Positions 1 to 8,297 of a stretch of DNA of 38,385 bases are shown here, in pieces. Every line of letters begins with the position of its first letter. Position 1 is the stretch's first letter. Source of the stretch: Streptomyces swartbergensis (GTDB lineage: Bacteria; Actinomycetota; Actinomycetes; Streptomycetales; Streptomycetaceae). The notes below the pieces were generated by a model, which saw only the letters and a program-made list of their open reading frames with translations, searched no databases and was not told the DNA's origin. The stretch lies in NCBI RefSeq assembly GCF_002148965.1, contig NZ_NGFN01000004.1, forward strand, positions 30,937-69,321. The letters are read 5' to 3'. The translations under genes were made by a program, and so were the position numbers.

Positions 1-288
1 ACCGCGACGGGGGTGCCGCAGATCTCGCTCGGCGGCGTGTGGGACGTGGTCTACCGGGCGAGGCGGATCGAGCAGCTGGGGGCGGGGCTGTACCTGCCGC
101 CCGGCGAAGTGTCGGCGAGTAACCTGCGGGCCACCCTGGTGAGGGTCCTGGAGGAACCCTCCTTCCGGCAACAGGCCGAACTGCTGCGCGACGAGGTGCG
201 CTCGGAACCCCACCCGAACGAGGTGGTGGGAGTGCTTCAACGGCTGACGGCGCGCCACCACGGCCGGACGGCTACGGCGGCGCGCTGA
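1..288 (+). CDS. Glycosyltransferase, C-terminal fragment (open at left edge)
   Basis: This is the last ~95 residues of a GT-B glycosyltransferase of the anthracycline AknS/DnrS kind; the reading frame is open from base 1 and ends with TGA at 286-288. The visible part begins TATGVPQISLGG, corresponding to the loop just after the nucleotide-sugar-binding motif, and continues with the usual C-terminal helices (LRATLVRVLEEP, LLRDEV). It closely resembles the C-terminus of the convergent neighbour (LRDMLARVLEEPSF), so the two are probably paralogues acting on successive sugars. Only 55 bp separates their stops. The donor and acceptor cannot be read from this fragment. Confidence 0.75.
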   Translation, partial: TATGVPQISLGGVWDVVYRARRIEQLGAGLYLPPGEVSASNLRATLVRVLEEPSFRQQAELLRDEVRSEPHPNEVVGVLQRLTARHHGRTATAAR

Positions 289-343
289 CCCGGCAGATCT
301 CCCTCGCGCCGGGCCCCCGGAACCGACCACCCTCCAGGGAAGA

Positions 344-1651
344 TCAACGCCGGTGGGCCTCGGTCAGCCTTTCCAGGGCGGGGATGATCTCGCGAGGCGT
401 GGGCGCACCGGCCATCTCCCGGCGCAGCGCGTCCGCGCGGGCCGCGAAGGACGGTTCCTCCAGGACCCGGGCAAGCATGTCCCGCAGGCCGTCGGCGGTC
501 AGTTCCCGTGCGTCCCGTATGTGGAGTCCGGCGCCGGACTCCGTGACGCGCTGCGCCTTGAGGAGGTTGTCCAGCATCGGCGCGGTCACCACGACTTGCG
601 GAACCCCGTGGGCCAGCGCGGTCTGGGTCGTACCGGAGCCGCTGTGGTGGACGATCGCCGAGCAACTGGGCAGCAGGGCGTCCAGCGGAACGAAGTCCAC
701 GGCCCGGACATTCTCGGGGAGCCGTGGGACCTGGGCGAGCTGGTCGGCGTTGAGAGTGGCGACCACTTCGACGTCGAGCGTGGAGACGGCGTCGAGCAGT
801 TCCGCGATCGGCGCGCGGTCACCGCCCAGGAGTTCGCGGAACGACCGGCCGAGGGTGAGGCAGACCCGGCGTCGGCGGGCAGGGGCGCGGAGCCAGGCGG
901 GCAGGGTGACGTGTCCGTTGTACGGCACATACCGCATCGGCACGTACACATGGTCGACGTCCAGACGCAGCGAGGCCGGCACGGGATCGATGGTCCACTG
1001 TCCGACCACGGCCTCCTCGGCGAATGCGCATCCGTAGCGTTCGAGCAGCGGGCCCAGCCACTCCTCGAACGGGTCCTCCCGGTGCTCCGGCGGCCGCTCA
1101 CGCAGGGCGGCACGGTAGCTCTGGCGCATCCGGCCGATGACGTCGAAGCCGAACATCAGCCGGGCGTGCGCGGCGCCCGTAGCCATGGCGGCGACCGCCC
1201 CGGCGAAGGTCGTCGGATCCCAGATCACCAGGTCGGGCCGCCACTGCCGGGCGAAGCGAACCAGGTCGTCGACCGTCCGGGGGGAGGAGTTCGGCCGGAA
1301 GCCGTGCGTGGCCCAGGCGGTGAGGACGCAGTGCATGTAGTCGTATGTCAGCTTCTCCGGGCGCAGCTCACACAGGTCGAACAGGTCCCACGCGATGCCG
1401 CCCTGAGCGGTCCAGATGTTCCCCTCGGCGCTCACCTCCTCCTCCGGCAGTGGGGCGACGTCGTCCCACTGGCCCGGGTCGAGGGCCTCGCCGACCCGGA
1501 CCGCGGTGAGGCCGGAGCGGACGATGTCGTCGGCGATGTCGGGCTGGCTGGCCACGCACACCTCGTGCCCCGCGGCGCGCAGCGCCCAGGCCAGGGGAAC
1601 CTGGTGGTGCAGGTGGGTGGTGGCGCCGATGGTGCTGAACAGTACGCGCAT
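344..1651 (-). CDS. Anthracycline-type GT1 glycosyltransferase
   Basis: A full-length (435 aa) GT-B glycosyltransferase that would move a deoxysugar from a TDP donor to the aglycone or a growing sugar chain in the cytoplasm. The N-terminus MRVLFSTIGATTHLHHQVPLAWALRAAGHEV is typical of AknS/DnrS/SnogE-type enzymes. The C-terminal donor-binding motif VHHSGSGTTQTALAHGVPQ is present and intact. The ATG at 1651 has a GAGGG ribosome site about 8 nt upstream. The gene lies 16 bp downstream of the NmrA-like gene and should be co-transcribed with it. AknS-family enzymes often need a P450-like partner (AknT/DnrQ); none is seen here. Family is certain; the substrate is not. Confidence 0.9.
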   Translation of the reverse strand: MRVLFSTIGATTHLHHQVPLAWALRAAGHEVCVASQPDIADDIVRSGLTAVRVGEALDPGQWDDVAPLPEEEVSAEGNIWTAQGGIAWDLFDLCELRPEKLTYDYMHCVLTAWATHGFRPNSSPRTVDDLVRFARQWRPDLVIWDPTTFAGAVAAMATGAAHARLMFGFDVIGRMRQSYRAALRERPPEHREDPFEEWLGPLLERYGCAFAEEAVVGQWTIDPVPASLRLDVDHVYVPMRYVPYNGHVTLPAWLRAPARRRRVCLTLGRSFRELLGGDRAPIAELLDAVSTLDVEVVATLNADQLAQVPRLPENVRAVDFVPLDALLPSCSAIVHHSGSGTTQTALAHGVPQVVVTAPMLDNLLKAQRVTESGAGLHIRDARELTADGLRDMLARVLEEPSFAARADALRREMAGAPTPREIIPALERLTEAHRR

Positions 1652-1667
1652 CAGCGGCCCTCGTGCG

Positions 1668-2495
1668 TCACAGGAAGTCCGCCCGGTGGTCGGCGGCCCA
1701 TTGGGCGAGGTCGCGGGCCGGTGCGCCGGTGAGCCGCTCGACCGTGTCGTACACCGGGGCAGGCCGTTCCACCCAGGCCGCCTGGAAGGCGAGGATGTAG
1801 TCGGCGATGGGTTCCGGCAAGCCCTGCCGGATCATGTCCGCCCGGGCCTGGGCCGGGGCGACCTCTTCGAAACGCAGGTCGCGGCCGAGTCCGGCGGCGA
1901 GGACCCCGACCTGCTCGCGCACGGGCAGCGCCTCGGGCCCGGACACCCCGTACCGGGCGCCCTCGTGACCGTCCTCCACCAGGGCGGCGACCGCGACGGC
2001 AGCCACGTCCGCCTCGTGGACAGGGGCACCGGCGGACTCCGGGTAGGCGGCGCGCACGACGCCCTCCTTGCTGATGGAACGGCCCCACATGTTCAGCTTG
2101 TTGGCGGCGAACTCCCCCGCCCGGACGTGGGTCCAGTCGACGCCGGTCCGCTCCACAGCCTCTTCGACCGGGCGATGGTGGCCGGGATCGCTGCCATCGG
2201 TGACGGCGTCGGAGGAGAGCACCACGATTCGCCGTACGCCCGCTTCCGCGGCCAGGGCCGCGACGTGCGGGGCGGTGGACGGCTCGGGGAACAGATAGAG
2301 CCGTTCCACGCCGGTCAGGGCGGGGACCAGGCTTTCGGGCCGCAGCAGATCGCCCGCGAAGACCTCGACGGCGTCGGGCAGGGCCGCGGTTTCCGGCGTG
2401 CGGGTCAGGGCGCGGACGGGTAAGCCGGCGGCCACCAGGAGGTCGACCACGTGGCGGCCGACGCTCCCCGTGGCTCCGGTGATCAGGTAGGTCAT
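1668..2495 (-). CDS. NmrA-like NAD(P)-binding oxidoreductase (atypical SDR)
   Basis: A 275-aa Rossmann protein of the NmrA/atypical SDR group. It starts MTYLITGATGSVGRHV, which carries the GxxGxxG dinucleotide loop, and the body matches NAD(P)-binding NmrA-like proteins (VVVLSSDAV, VDWTHVRAGEFAAN). The classical SDR YxxxK pair is not evident, so it may reduce a quinone or ketone in an unusual way or act as a sensor. The frame stays open upstream, but the ATG at 2495 sits exactly before the Rossmann fold and is preferred, although its ribosome site is weak. It is the first gene of a leftward pair with a glycosyltransferase and diverges from another one. A polyketide quinone/ketoreductase role is inference from context. 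Confidence 0.82.
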   Translation of the reverse strand: MTYLITGATGSVGRHVVDLLVAAGLPVRALTRTPETAALPDAVEVFAGDLLRPESLVPALTGVERLYLFPEPSTAPHVAALAAEAGVRRIVVLSSDAVTDGSDPGHHRPVEEAVERTGVDWTHVRAGEFAANKLNMWGRSISKEGVVRAAYPESAGAPVHEADVAAVAVAALVEDGHEGARYGVSGPEALPVREQVGVLAAGLGRDLRFEEVAPAQARADMIRQGLPEPIADYILAFQAAWVERPAPVYDTVERLTGAPARDLAQWAADHRADFL

Positions 2496-2742
2496 GGTGA
2501 GGGGTCCGTTCGGTCGCGGAACAGGATCAGTCCTGGGCGGCCGGCAGGCTGAGCAGTCGGCCCCCGCCGCCCAGGATGCGCGCAGTGTCACGGCTTTCCC
2601 CCGCAATCCGCTGGAGCCGAAGGGCCGGTGGATCGACCGGTCGTCGGCCGTCACGCTAGAGCCCCCTGGGACGCTCGCCGGAGCACGCGCCCCGGCCGCC
2701 CGGATGCCCGGGCGCACTTCGTCGACCGTCGACAGGGGAATC

Positions 2743-3876
2743 ATGCGCGCCTTGTTCGTCACATCACCTGTTCTCAGTCATGCCTTTCCGACAGTGCCGC
2801 TGGCACACGCCCTGCGAGCGGCGGGGCACGGCGTCCGTTATGCCATCGGCGACGCCCTGAACGCGGTCACCGAGGCGGGTCTGCACGCCGTCGACATCAC
2901 GCCGGGCCTGGACTACACCCCCCTGTGGATGCCGGAAGGCACCGACGATCCGATGCACGTCAAGGACGCCGGGGTGGAGTTCCTGGCCGAGTTGTTCGGC
3001 AGGGTCTCCGGGGCCGAGGTCGACGGGACGCTGGAGCTGGCCCGGTCCTACCGGCCGGACCTCGTCGTGCACTCGGCCGCGCAGGGGGCGGGCGCGCTGG
3101 TCGCCGCCGCGCTCGACATCCCGTGTGTGGAACTGCCGTTGGGTCCGGCGGACAGCGACCCGCGGCTGGCCACGCTGCTCCGGGAGGCCATGAAGACCGA
3201 CTACGAACGTCACGGGATCACCGGGACGCCGCGCACCACGGTGCGGCTGACCACCGTCCCGGAGCGGCTCGCCCCGCTGCTTCCGGGTGAGCGCCGGCCG
3301 GAGCACGAATGGCCGGTGCGGTTCGTCCCCTACAACGGCGGCGGGGTCCTTCCCGGCTGGCTGAGCCGGCCTCCGGCCGGACGGCCCCGGATCGCGGTCA
3401 CACTGGGGTCGATCGGCGCCCAGTGGGGCGGGATCACCGTGCTGGCATCATTGATGGCGGCGGCGAGCAAGATCGACGCGGAGTTCGTGCTCACCTTGGG
3501 GGGCGGTGATGCCGAACTGCTCGGCGAACTGCCGGACAACGTCCGGACCATCGAGTGGGTGCCGCTCGCACCGTTGCTGGAGACCTGTGCCGGAATCGTG
3601 CACCACGCAGGGTCGGGAACGCTGCTGACCGCGATGACCCTCGGAGTGCCGCAGTGTGTCATTCCCGACGGTTCCTACCAGCAGGCCAACAGCGATCTGC
3701 TGGAGGGAAGCGGAGCGGGCTTCGCGACGGACGCGGCGACGCTGGGCGCAGCGGAGTGCCGGCGGTTGCTGGAGGACACGGCGCTGCGCACGGCGGCCCG
3801 GGGTCTGCGGGAGGAACTGCGCGCGATGCCGAGTCCGGCCGCGCTCGTACCCGCGCTGGAGAAGCTGGCAGCCTGA
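2743..3876 (+). CDS. Glycosyltransferase (SnogD/AknK-like GT-B)
   Basis: A 377-aa GT-B glycosyltransferase, shorter than the 435-aa paralogue at 344-1651. The start MRALFVTSPVLSHAFPTVPLAHALRAAGH is typical, and the ATG at 2743 has AGGGGA about 5 nt upstream; the longer upstream frame has no such signal. The donor-binding motif VHHAGSGTLLTAMTLGVPQ is complete and is followed by SYQQANSDLL. It is transcribed alone, divergently from the NmrA-like gene across ~250 bp, and ends at a perfect hairpin. Likely job: adding one deoxysugar in anthracycline assembly. Which sugar is unknown. Confidence 0.88.
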   Translation: MRALFVTSPVLSHAFPTVPLAHALRAAGHGVRYAIGDALNAVTEAGLHAVDITPGLDYTPLWMPEGTDDPMHVKDAGVEFLAELFGRVSGAEVDGTLELARSYRPDLVVHSAAQGAGALVAAALDIPCVELPLGPADSDPRLATLLREAMKTDYERHGITGTPRTTVRLTTVPERLAPLLPGERRPEHEWPVRFVPYNGGGVLPGWLSRPPAGRPRIAVTLGSIGAQWGGITVLASLMAAASKIDAEFVLTLGGGDAELLGELPDNVRTIEWVPLAPLLETCAGIVHHAGSGTLLTAMTLGVPQCVIPDGSYQQANSDLLEGSGAGFATDAATLGAAECRRLLEDTALRTAARGLREELRAMPSPAALVPALEKLAA

Positions 3877-3925
3877 GACGACCGTGCCGGGTTCCCGTTC
3901 CGTGCGGGAACCCGGCACGGTCGTC
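3877..3925. terminator. Bidirectional hairpin terminator
   Basis: A perfect 21-bp inverted repeat (3877-3897 with 3905-3925) surrounds a 7-nt loop. It begins at the base after the TGA of the rightward glycosyltransferase and ends 12 bp before the stop of the leftward SnoaL-like gene, so it can end both convergent transcripts. There is no U tract, as is usual for Streptomyces. Confidence 0.9.
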
Positions 3926-3937
3926 CGGGGCGTCGGG

Positions 3938-4357
3938 TCAGAGGCCTTCGGGAACCCGGCCCAGTGCGCGGTAGAGGGGCGAGAAGTTCATGACGTCCCA
4001 GTGTTCGGCCACCTCGCCACGGTCGTTGAACCGCAGCTCTTCCAGGTAGTGCCAGGTGACGCGCTCCCCCGTGGCGGGTACCCCCATGAAGTCGCCTCGG
4101 TGGGTGGCGGTGACGGTGATCCGCAGCATCACCCGGTCGCCTTCGGCGACGATGCTCTTCGCCTCCAGGTGCAGGTCGGGGAAGGACTTCAGGGAGCCTC
4201 GCATGATGTCCGCGATCAGGTCGGCGGGCATCGGGCGTCCGTCCTCGTCGTAATGGACCGCGTCGGGTGCCCAGAAGGCGATGACCCCGTCGGGTTCCCC
4301 CCGGTTCCACGCGGCGACCATCTCCAGGGCGCGGCGCTTGTTCTCGGCAGGTGACAT
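3938..4357 (-). CDS. SnoaL-like polyketide cyclase
   Basis: A 139-aa alpha+beta-barrel protein of the SnoaL/AknH family, which closes the fourth anthracycline ring by an intramolecular aldol reaction on the nogalonic or aklanonic acid methyl ester. The C-terminal block VAEHWDVMNFSPLYRALG carries Asp121, the same position and context as the catalytic Asp121 reported for SnoaL; His103 lies in the pocket strand TWHYLEELRF. Length fits the family (~140-145 aa). The ATG at 4357 is preceded by GAGGAGG; the upstream extension of the frame is only read-through of the hydrolase gene. It starts 2 bp after the hydrolase stop. A SnoaL2/AclR-type hydroxylase relative is the alternative, but Asp121 favours a cyclase. 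Confidence 0.85.
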   Translation of the reverse strand: MSPAENKRRALEMVAAWNRGEPDGVIAFWAPDAVHYDEDGRPMPADLIADIMRGSLKSFPDLHLEAKSIVAEGDRVMLRITVTATHRGDFMGVPATGERVTWHYLEELRFNDRGEVAEHWDVMNFSPLYRALGRVPEGL

Positions 4358-4359
4358 GG

Positions 4360-5268
4360 CTAGTGGCCTCCTCGGGACCGGATGGTCAGGGCGTGCCCCG
4401 CGATGGCTTCGGCGAGCGGGGTGTGCACGGCGCCGGGCAGGGCATGGCCCATGCCGGGGATCTCGACGAGCCTGGCGCCGGGTATCTGTTCGGCCAGGTG
4501 GCGGCCGTGCGGGGGCGGGGCGATGGGATCGTTGAGGGCCTGGATCACCTGCGTGGGTACGCGAACCCGGGCGAGTTCGGCAGCGCGTTCCCGGGGGTGG
4601 GAGGGGAGCATGTGGTGGGCTACGGGCTCGGTGGTGGTGCCCGCATGGTCGGCGGCCTCCTGCTCCCATCGGCGGAACTCGTCCGAGTCGAAGGGGATCT
4701 GGTCGCCGGAGAAGATCCGGGAGCGTTCGACTCGGCGGTCGATCTCGGCGGCGGGTCCGTCGACCGGCTCGGACATCAGGGCGAGGGCGTCCAGCAGGTC
4801 CGGCTTCGGCAGGGGCAGGCCGTCGATGGACGCCTCGCCCTTGAAGAGGCGTTCGATGTTGCCGTCGAAGTCGACGTCCAGGCCGCCGCCCAGCATCAGC
4901 GTGAGGCTGAGCAGCCTCTCCGGGTGGTCCAGGGCGAGAAGCTGAGCCATGATCGTGCCCATGGACATGGCCACCACATGGGCGGCGGCGATGTCGTGGG
5001 CGTCGAGGACGGCGATCGCGTCCCGGGCCATGTCGGTGTACGTGTAGGGGTGCGCGTCGAAGTCCCGGGCGGTGGAACGGCCGGTGTCCCGGTGGTCGTA
5101 GCGGACCACCCGCAGTCCGCGCGAGGTCAGCTGGTCGACGAACTCCCGCGGCCAGGCCCGGGAGGACTGGTTGCCTCCGGCGATCAGGAGCACGGGCGGC
5201 CGGGCCGGGGCCCCGATCTCTTCGCTCCACAGCTGTACGTCGGAGGACAGGGCGATGCGCTCGGTCAT
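4360..5268 (-). CDS. RdmC-like anthracycline 15-methylesterase
   Basis: A 302-aa alpha/beta hydrolase very similar to RdmC/AknP/DnrP, which hydrolyse the C-15 methyl ester on the anthracycline so that the C-10 carboxyl can be lost. The triad is visible: Ser102 in MSMGT, Asp247 in QALNDPIAPPPHG and His275 in IPGMGHALP; RdmC uses Ser102, Asp248 and His276. The strand motif VVRYDHRDTGRSTARDF is characteristic. The start ATG overlaps the stop of the upstream methyltransferase gene (ATGA at 5265-5268), so the two are translationally coupled and likely act in succession on C-10. Confidence 0.92.
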   Translation of the reverse strand: MTERIALSSDVQLWSEEIGAPARPPVLLIAGGNQSSRAWPREFVDQLTSRGLRVVRYDHRDTGRSTARDFDAHPYTYTDMARDAIAVLDAHDIAAAHVVAMSMGTIMAQLLALDHPERLLSLTLMLGGGLDVDFDGNIERLFKGEASIDGLPLPKPDLLDALALMSEPVDGPAAEIDRRVERSRIFSGDQIPFDSDEFRRWEQEAADHAGTTTEPVAHHMLPSHPRERAAELARVRVPTQVIQALNDPIAPPPHGRHLAEQIPGARLVEIPGMGHALPGAVHTPLAEAIAGHALTIRSRGGH

Positions 5269-6326
5269 GCGGGGCTCATTTCGATCAGGCAGAAGTCGAA
5301 GGGCACGACGGGGGAACTGAGCGGCGAGATCACGGAGGTGACGGTCAGTCCGGCCGACTCGGCGAGGGCGTACCACTCCTGCGTGGTGCGCACCCGGCCG
5401 CCGAGGAAGACCAGCATGCGCAGGTCCAGGACGCTGAAGTAGCGGTCGGACGTGGAGACGTCGGGCCCCTGGGCAGGCTCGGCGCGCTCCCGGAGCAGGA
5501 TGCGGCCGCCCGGCTCCAGGGCGTCGCGACAGCGCTTGAGTATGCGCGCGGCCTCGTCGTCCTGCCAGTTGAGCAGAATCATCGAGAGCAGCACCAGATC
5601 AGCACGGACCGGGAGTTCGTCGAAGAAGTCGCCGGCGAGCACGTCGATACGGTCCGCCAACCCGGCGGCGGCGATCCGCTCGCGGGTTCGGCGCGCGGGG
5701 CCCGGTAGGTCGAGGACGGTACCGCGCACCTGAGGTGCGGCTCGTGCCACGGACTGGAGGAATCCGCCCGGGGCACCGCCGACGTCGAACACATGGCGCA
5801 CCCCGCTCCAGTCGTACGCGGCGATCGGGACGGCGTGCACCGCCTCCTCCTCGGTGGCCATCAGCCGGTCGAATGCCTCGCCCAGTGCCGGGTCGGCCGA
5901 CAGGTCCTCCCAGAACGGGCGTCCGTAGAGCGCCTCGTAGGTCGGCAGGCCGGTGCCGACGGCGTCCAGCAGACGGGTGAAGGCCAGGTCGGCACGGCCG
6001 ACGGGCTGGTCGAGGGAGAGCCAGTGGCGCTGCCGTACGGGGTGGTCGTCGGCGAGCAGCAGGCCGACCTCGGTGGGCTCGAACCTGCCGGGAGCGCTTT
6101 CCCGGTACACGCCGACTGCGGCGAGGTGGCGGATCAGGCGGTGCAGAGCGCCCGGGTCCGTGTCGGTCACCGTGGCGAGAGCCGGGGCGTCGGTGGCGCC
6201 GGAGAGCATGTGGTCGGTGAGCCGCAGGGTCGCCGCGACCCTCAGCGCCATGGGGGTCACCAGGTCGCACATGCTGATCAGGGTGTCCATGGGGGTGCCG
6301 TCATGCTGCCTGCTGGAACTCGTCAC
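5265..6326 (-). CDS. DnrK/RdmB-type anthracycline SAM-dependent O-methyltransferase
   Basis: A 353-aa protein of the small-molecule O-methyltransferase family that includes DnrK (4-O-methyltransferase with 10-decarboxylase activity) and RdmB (10-hydroxylase). The N-terminal winged-helix dimerisation domain covers ~1-160, followed by the Rossmann SAM domain with DVGGAPGGF. Near the active site it reads YFSVLDLRMLVFLGG. RdmB has one extra residue just before LDLRM (Ser297), whose loss is reported to restore methyl transfer; this protein lacks it and aligns like DnrK. Start: GTG at 6326 with GGGAG 8 nt upstream; the ATG 36 nt downstream has no ribosome site. It leads the methyltransferase-methylesterase-cyclase operon. 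Confidence 0.9.
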   Translation of the reverse strand: MTSSSRQHDGTPMDTLISMCDLVTPMALRVAATLRLTDHMLSGATDAPALATVTDTDPGALHRLIRHLAAVGVYRESAPGRFEPTEVGLLLADDHPVRQRHWLSLDQPVGRADLAFTRLLDAVGTGLPTYEALYGRPFWEDLSADPALGEAFDRLMATEEEAVHAVPIAAYDWSGVRHVFDVGGAPGGFLQSVARAAPQVRGTVLDLPGPARRTRERIAAAGLADRIDVLAGDFFDELPVRADLVLLSMILLNWQDDEAARILKRCRDALEPGGRILLRERAEPAQGPDVSTSDRYFSVLDLRMLVFLGGRVRTTQEWYALAESAGLTVTSVISPLSSPVVPFDFCLIEMSPA

Positions 6327-6432
6327 GTGGGCGTCTCCCGAAGTCGCCGGCCGGCTCCGCCCCGGCTCGTTGCCCGCGAGTGTGCCGACTGCCTCTCGCA
6401 AGCCTCTCGACGACCGCTGGGTGCGCGCCGGA

Positions 6433-6457
6433 CCACTGGAGCGGTCCAGTCCAGTGG
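6433..6457. promoter_or_regulatory. Inverted repeat in divergent promoter region (possible operator)
   Basis: CCACTGGA (6433-6440) is perfectly repeated as TCCAGTGG (6450-6457) around a 9-nt spacer, with a nested CTGGA/TCCAG pair inside. It lies in the 191-bp region (6327-6517) between the leftward methyltransferase operon and the rightward ketoreductase operon, the only room for both promoters. An operator is plausible; a leader hairpin is the alternative. I see no convincing -10/-35 pair or SARP heptads here. Confidence 0.4.
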
Positions 6458-6517
6458 GGTACGAGGGGCCGCTGGCAGCCTGGGCCGTCACGATCACCGG
6501 TCTGGTGAGGGGATGGC

Positions 6518-7303
6518 ATGACGAGTAAGGATCCAGGCGTCGCCGTGGTGACCGGCGCGACCAGTGGTATCGGCGCGGCGGTCGCATCCCTGCTGGCCGA
6601 GCGCGGCCATCAGGTCTTCCTGTGCGCCCGCGACGCGACACAGGTGGACGCGGCTGTCGAGCGACTGCGCAAAGAGGGGCACGAAGTGGACGGGCGTACC
6701 TGCGACGTGCGCTCCACGGAACAGATCCACGCGTTGGTCGAGACCGCGGTCGAGCGCTTCGGGCCGATCGGTGTGCTGGTGAACAACGCGGGTCGCAGCG
6801 GCGGCGGGAGCACCGCCCAGATCTCCGACGAGCTGTGGCGGGACGTGATGGAGACCAACCTGGACAGCGTGTTCCGCATGACCCGGGAGGTCCTCACGAC
6901 GGGCCGGATGCTGGAGCGGGGCGCCGGCCGGATCGTGAACATCGCGTCCACCGGCGGCAAGCAGGGGGTGATGTTCGGTGCTCCCTATTCAGCCTCCAAA
7001 CACGGTGTTGTCGGCTTCACCAAGGCGCTGGGCCTGGAGCTGGCCAAGACGGGAGTGACCGTGAACGCCGTCTGCCCCGGTTACGTCGAGACCCCGATGG
7101 CGCAGCGGGTTCGCCAGGGTTACGCGGAGTTCTGGAAGACCTCTGAGGAGGATGTGCTGAACCGGTTCCAGGGGAAGATCCCGCTCGGTCGGTACTCCAC
7201 TGCGGAGGAGGTCGCGGGGCTGGTCGGCTACCTCGTCACCGACACGGCCGCCTCGATCACCGCGCAGGCGCTCAACGTCTGCGGCGGCCTCGGCAACTAC
7301 TGA
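6518..7303 (+). CDS. Type II PKS C9-ketoreductase (ActIII/DpsE/AknA family)
   Basis: A 261-aa classical SDR that reduces the C-9 carbonyl of the nascent poly-beta-ketone with NADPH. The cofactor loop is TGATSGIG. The tetrad is Asn114, Ser144 (NIASTGG), Tyr157 and Lys161 (YSASK), with the same numbering as the actinorhodin ketoreductase, and the C-terminus QALNVCGGLGNY is nearly identical. Where ActIII has Pro94-Gly-Gly, the motif that steers stereochemistry, this protein has Ser94-Gly-Gly. It starts the rightward aglycone operon, 25 bp before the aromatase gene. Confidence 0.96.
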   Translation: MTSKDPGVAVVTGATSGIGAAVASLLAERGHQVFLCARDATQVDAAVERLRKEGHEVDGRTCDVRSTEQIHALVETAVERFGPIGVLVNNAGRSGGGSTAQISDELWRDVMETNLDSVFRMTREVLTTGRMLERGAGRIVNIASTGGKQGVMFGAPYSASKHGVVGFTKALGLELAKTGVTVNAVCPGYVETPMAQRVRQGYAEFWKTSEEDVLNRFQGKIPLGRYSTAEEVAGLVGYLVTDTAASITAQALNVCGGLGNY

Positions 7304-7328
7304 ACACGGACGCAGGGAGAGGGGACCC

Positions 7329-8279
7329 ATGACAGAGCCGGTGACGCACGAGACCGAGCACCGCATCACCGTGGCGGCAGCCCCCGACGTGGTGTACGGA
7401 CTGATCGACGACGTCCGCGACTGGCCGGTGACGTTCCCGCCCACCGTCCACGCCGAACGGATCGAACGGTCCGGGGACAGTGAGCGCATCCGGATCTGGG
7501 CAACGGCCAACGGCGAGGTGAAAGGCTGGGTGTCCCGGCGGGAACTGGACCGTGCTGGCCTGCGGATACGGTTTCGACAGGAGGTGTCCCGGCATCCGGT
7601 GGCCGCGATGGGCGGCGCCTGGGTGCTGGAGCCCCGGCCGGGGGGCGGCACCCTGGTCCGGCTGCTGCACGACTTCCGCGCGGTCGGCGACGACCCGGCG
7701 CGGGTCCAGTGGATCCGGCAGGCCGTGGACCGCAACAGCGACAAGGAACTGGCGGCCCTGCGTGAGGCGGCCGAGACGCGGGAGCGGCGCGCCGGGCTGC
7801 TGTTGTCGTTCTCCGACAGCGTGCGGACCGCCGGCGCCGCCAAGGACGTGTACGACTTCCTCGACCGGGCCGACCGCTGGCCCGACCGGCTGCCTCACGT
7901 GGCCCGGGTGCAGCTCACCGAGGACGTCCCCCAGCAGCAGGTACTGGAGATGGACACCCGCACCACGGACGGGTCCACTCACACCACCCGCTCCGTTCGC
8001 ATCTGCTTCCCGTACGACCGGATCGTCTACAAGCAGCTGCTGACCCCGGCCCTGATGACCGCGCACACGGGTGAGTGGACGGTCCGGGAGGACGGCGAGG
8101 AGACGGTGATCAGCAGCAGGCACACGGTGGTCGTCAACCACGAGGCGATCGGCTCGGTTCTGGGCGCGGGCGCCGGGATCGCCGAGGCTCGGGCCTTCAT
8201 CCGCGACGCACTCGGCCGCAACAGCACCGCCACCATGGTGCGTGCGAAGGAATACGCGGAGGACGGCGCCCGCAGCTGA
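7329..8279 (+). CDS. Didomain aromatase/cyclase (DpsF/AknE1/ActVII family)
   Basis: A 316-aa bifunctional aromatase/cyclase that dehydrates and aromatises the first ring after C9 reduction. It has two SRPBCC (START-like) domains, ~5-150 (HRITVAAAPDVVYGLIDDVRDWPVTFP) and ~160-310 (SDSVRTAGAAKDVYDFLDRADRWPDRLPH), the arrangement seen for reduced decaketides. The ATG at 7329 has a clear GGGAGAGGGG upstream. It follows the ketoreductase directly and precedes a decayed glycosyltransferase, so the operon probably ends here functionally. Confidence 0.94.
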   Translation: MTEPVTHETEHRITVAAAPDVVYGLIDDVRDWPVTFPPTVHAERIERSGDSERIRIWATANGEVKGWVSRRELDRAGLRIRFRQEVSRHPVAAMGGAWVLEPRPGGGTLVRLLHDFRAVGDDPARVQWIRQAVDRNSDKELAALREAAETRERRAGLLLSFSDSVRTAGAAKDVYDFLDRADRWPDRLPHVARVQLTEDVPQQQVLEMDTRTTDGSTHTTRSVRICFPYDRIVYKQLLTPALMTAHTGEWTVREDGEETVISSRHTVVVNHEAIGSVLGAGAGIAEARAFIRDALGRNSTATMVRAKEYAEDGARS

Positions 8280-8297
8280 ACCGGAAGGGCAACCGCC

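Noticed and set aside
289..343. Weak GATC-CCCT/AGGG-GATC inverted repeat between convergent glycosyltransferase genes
   Set aside because: The arms differ by an inserted base and are short. Not convincing as a terminator beside the perfect hairpins elsewhere.
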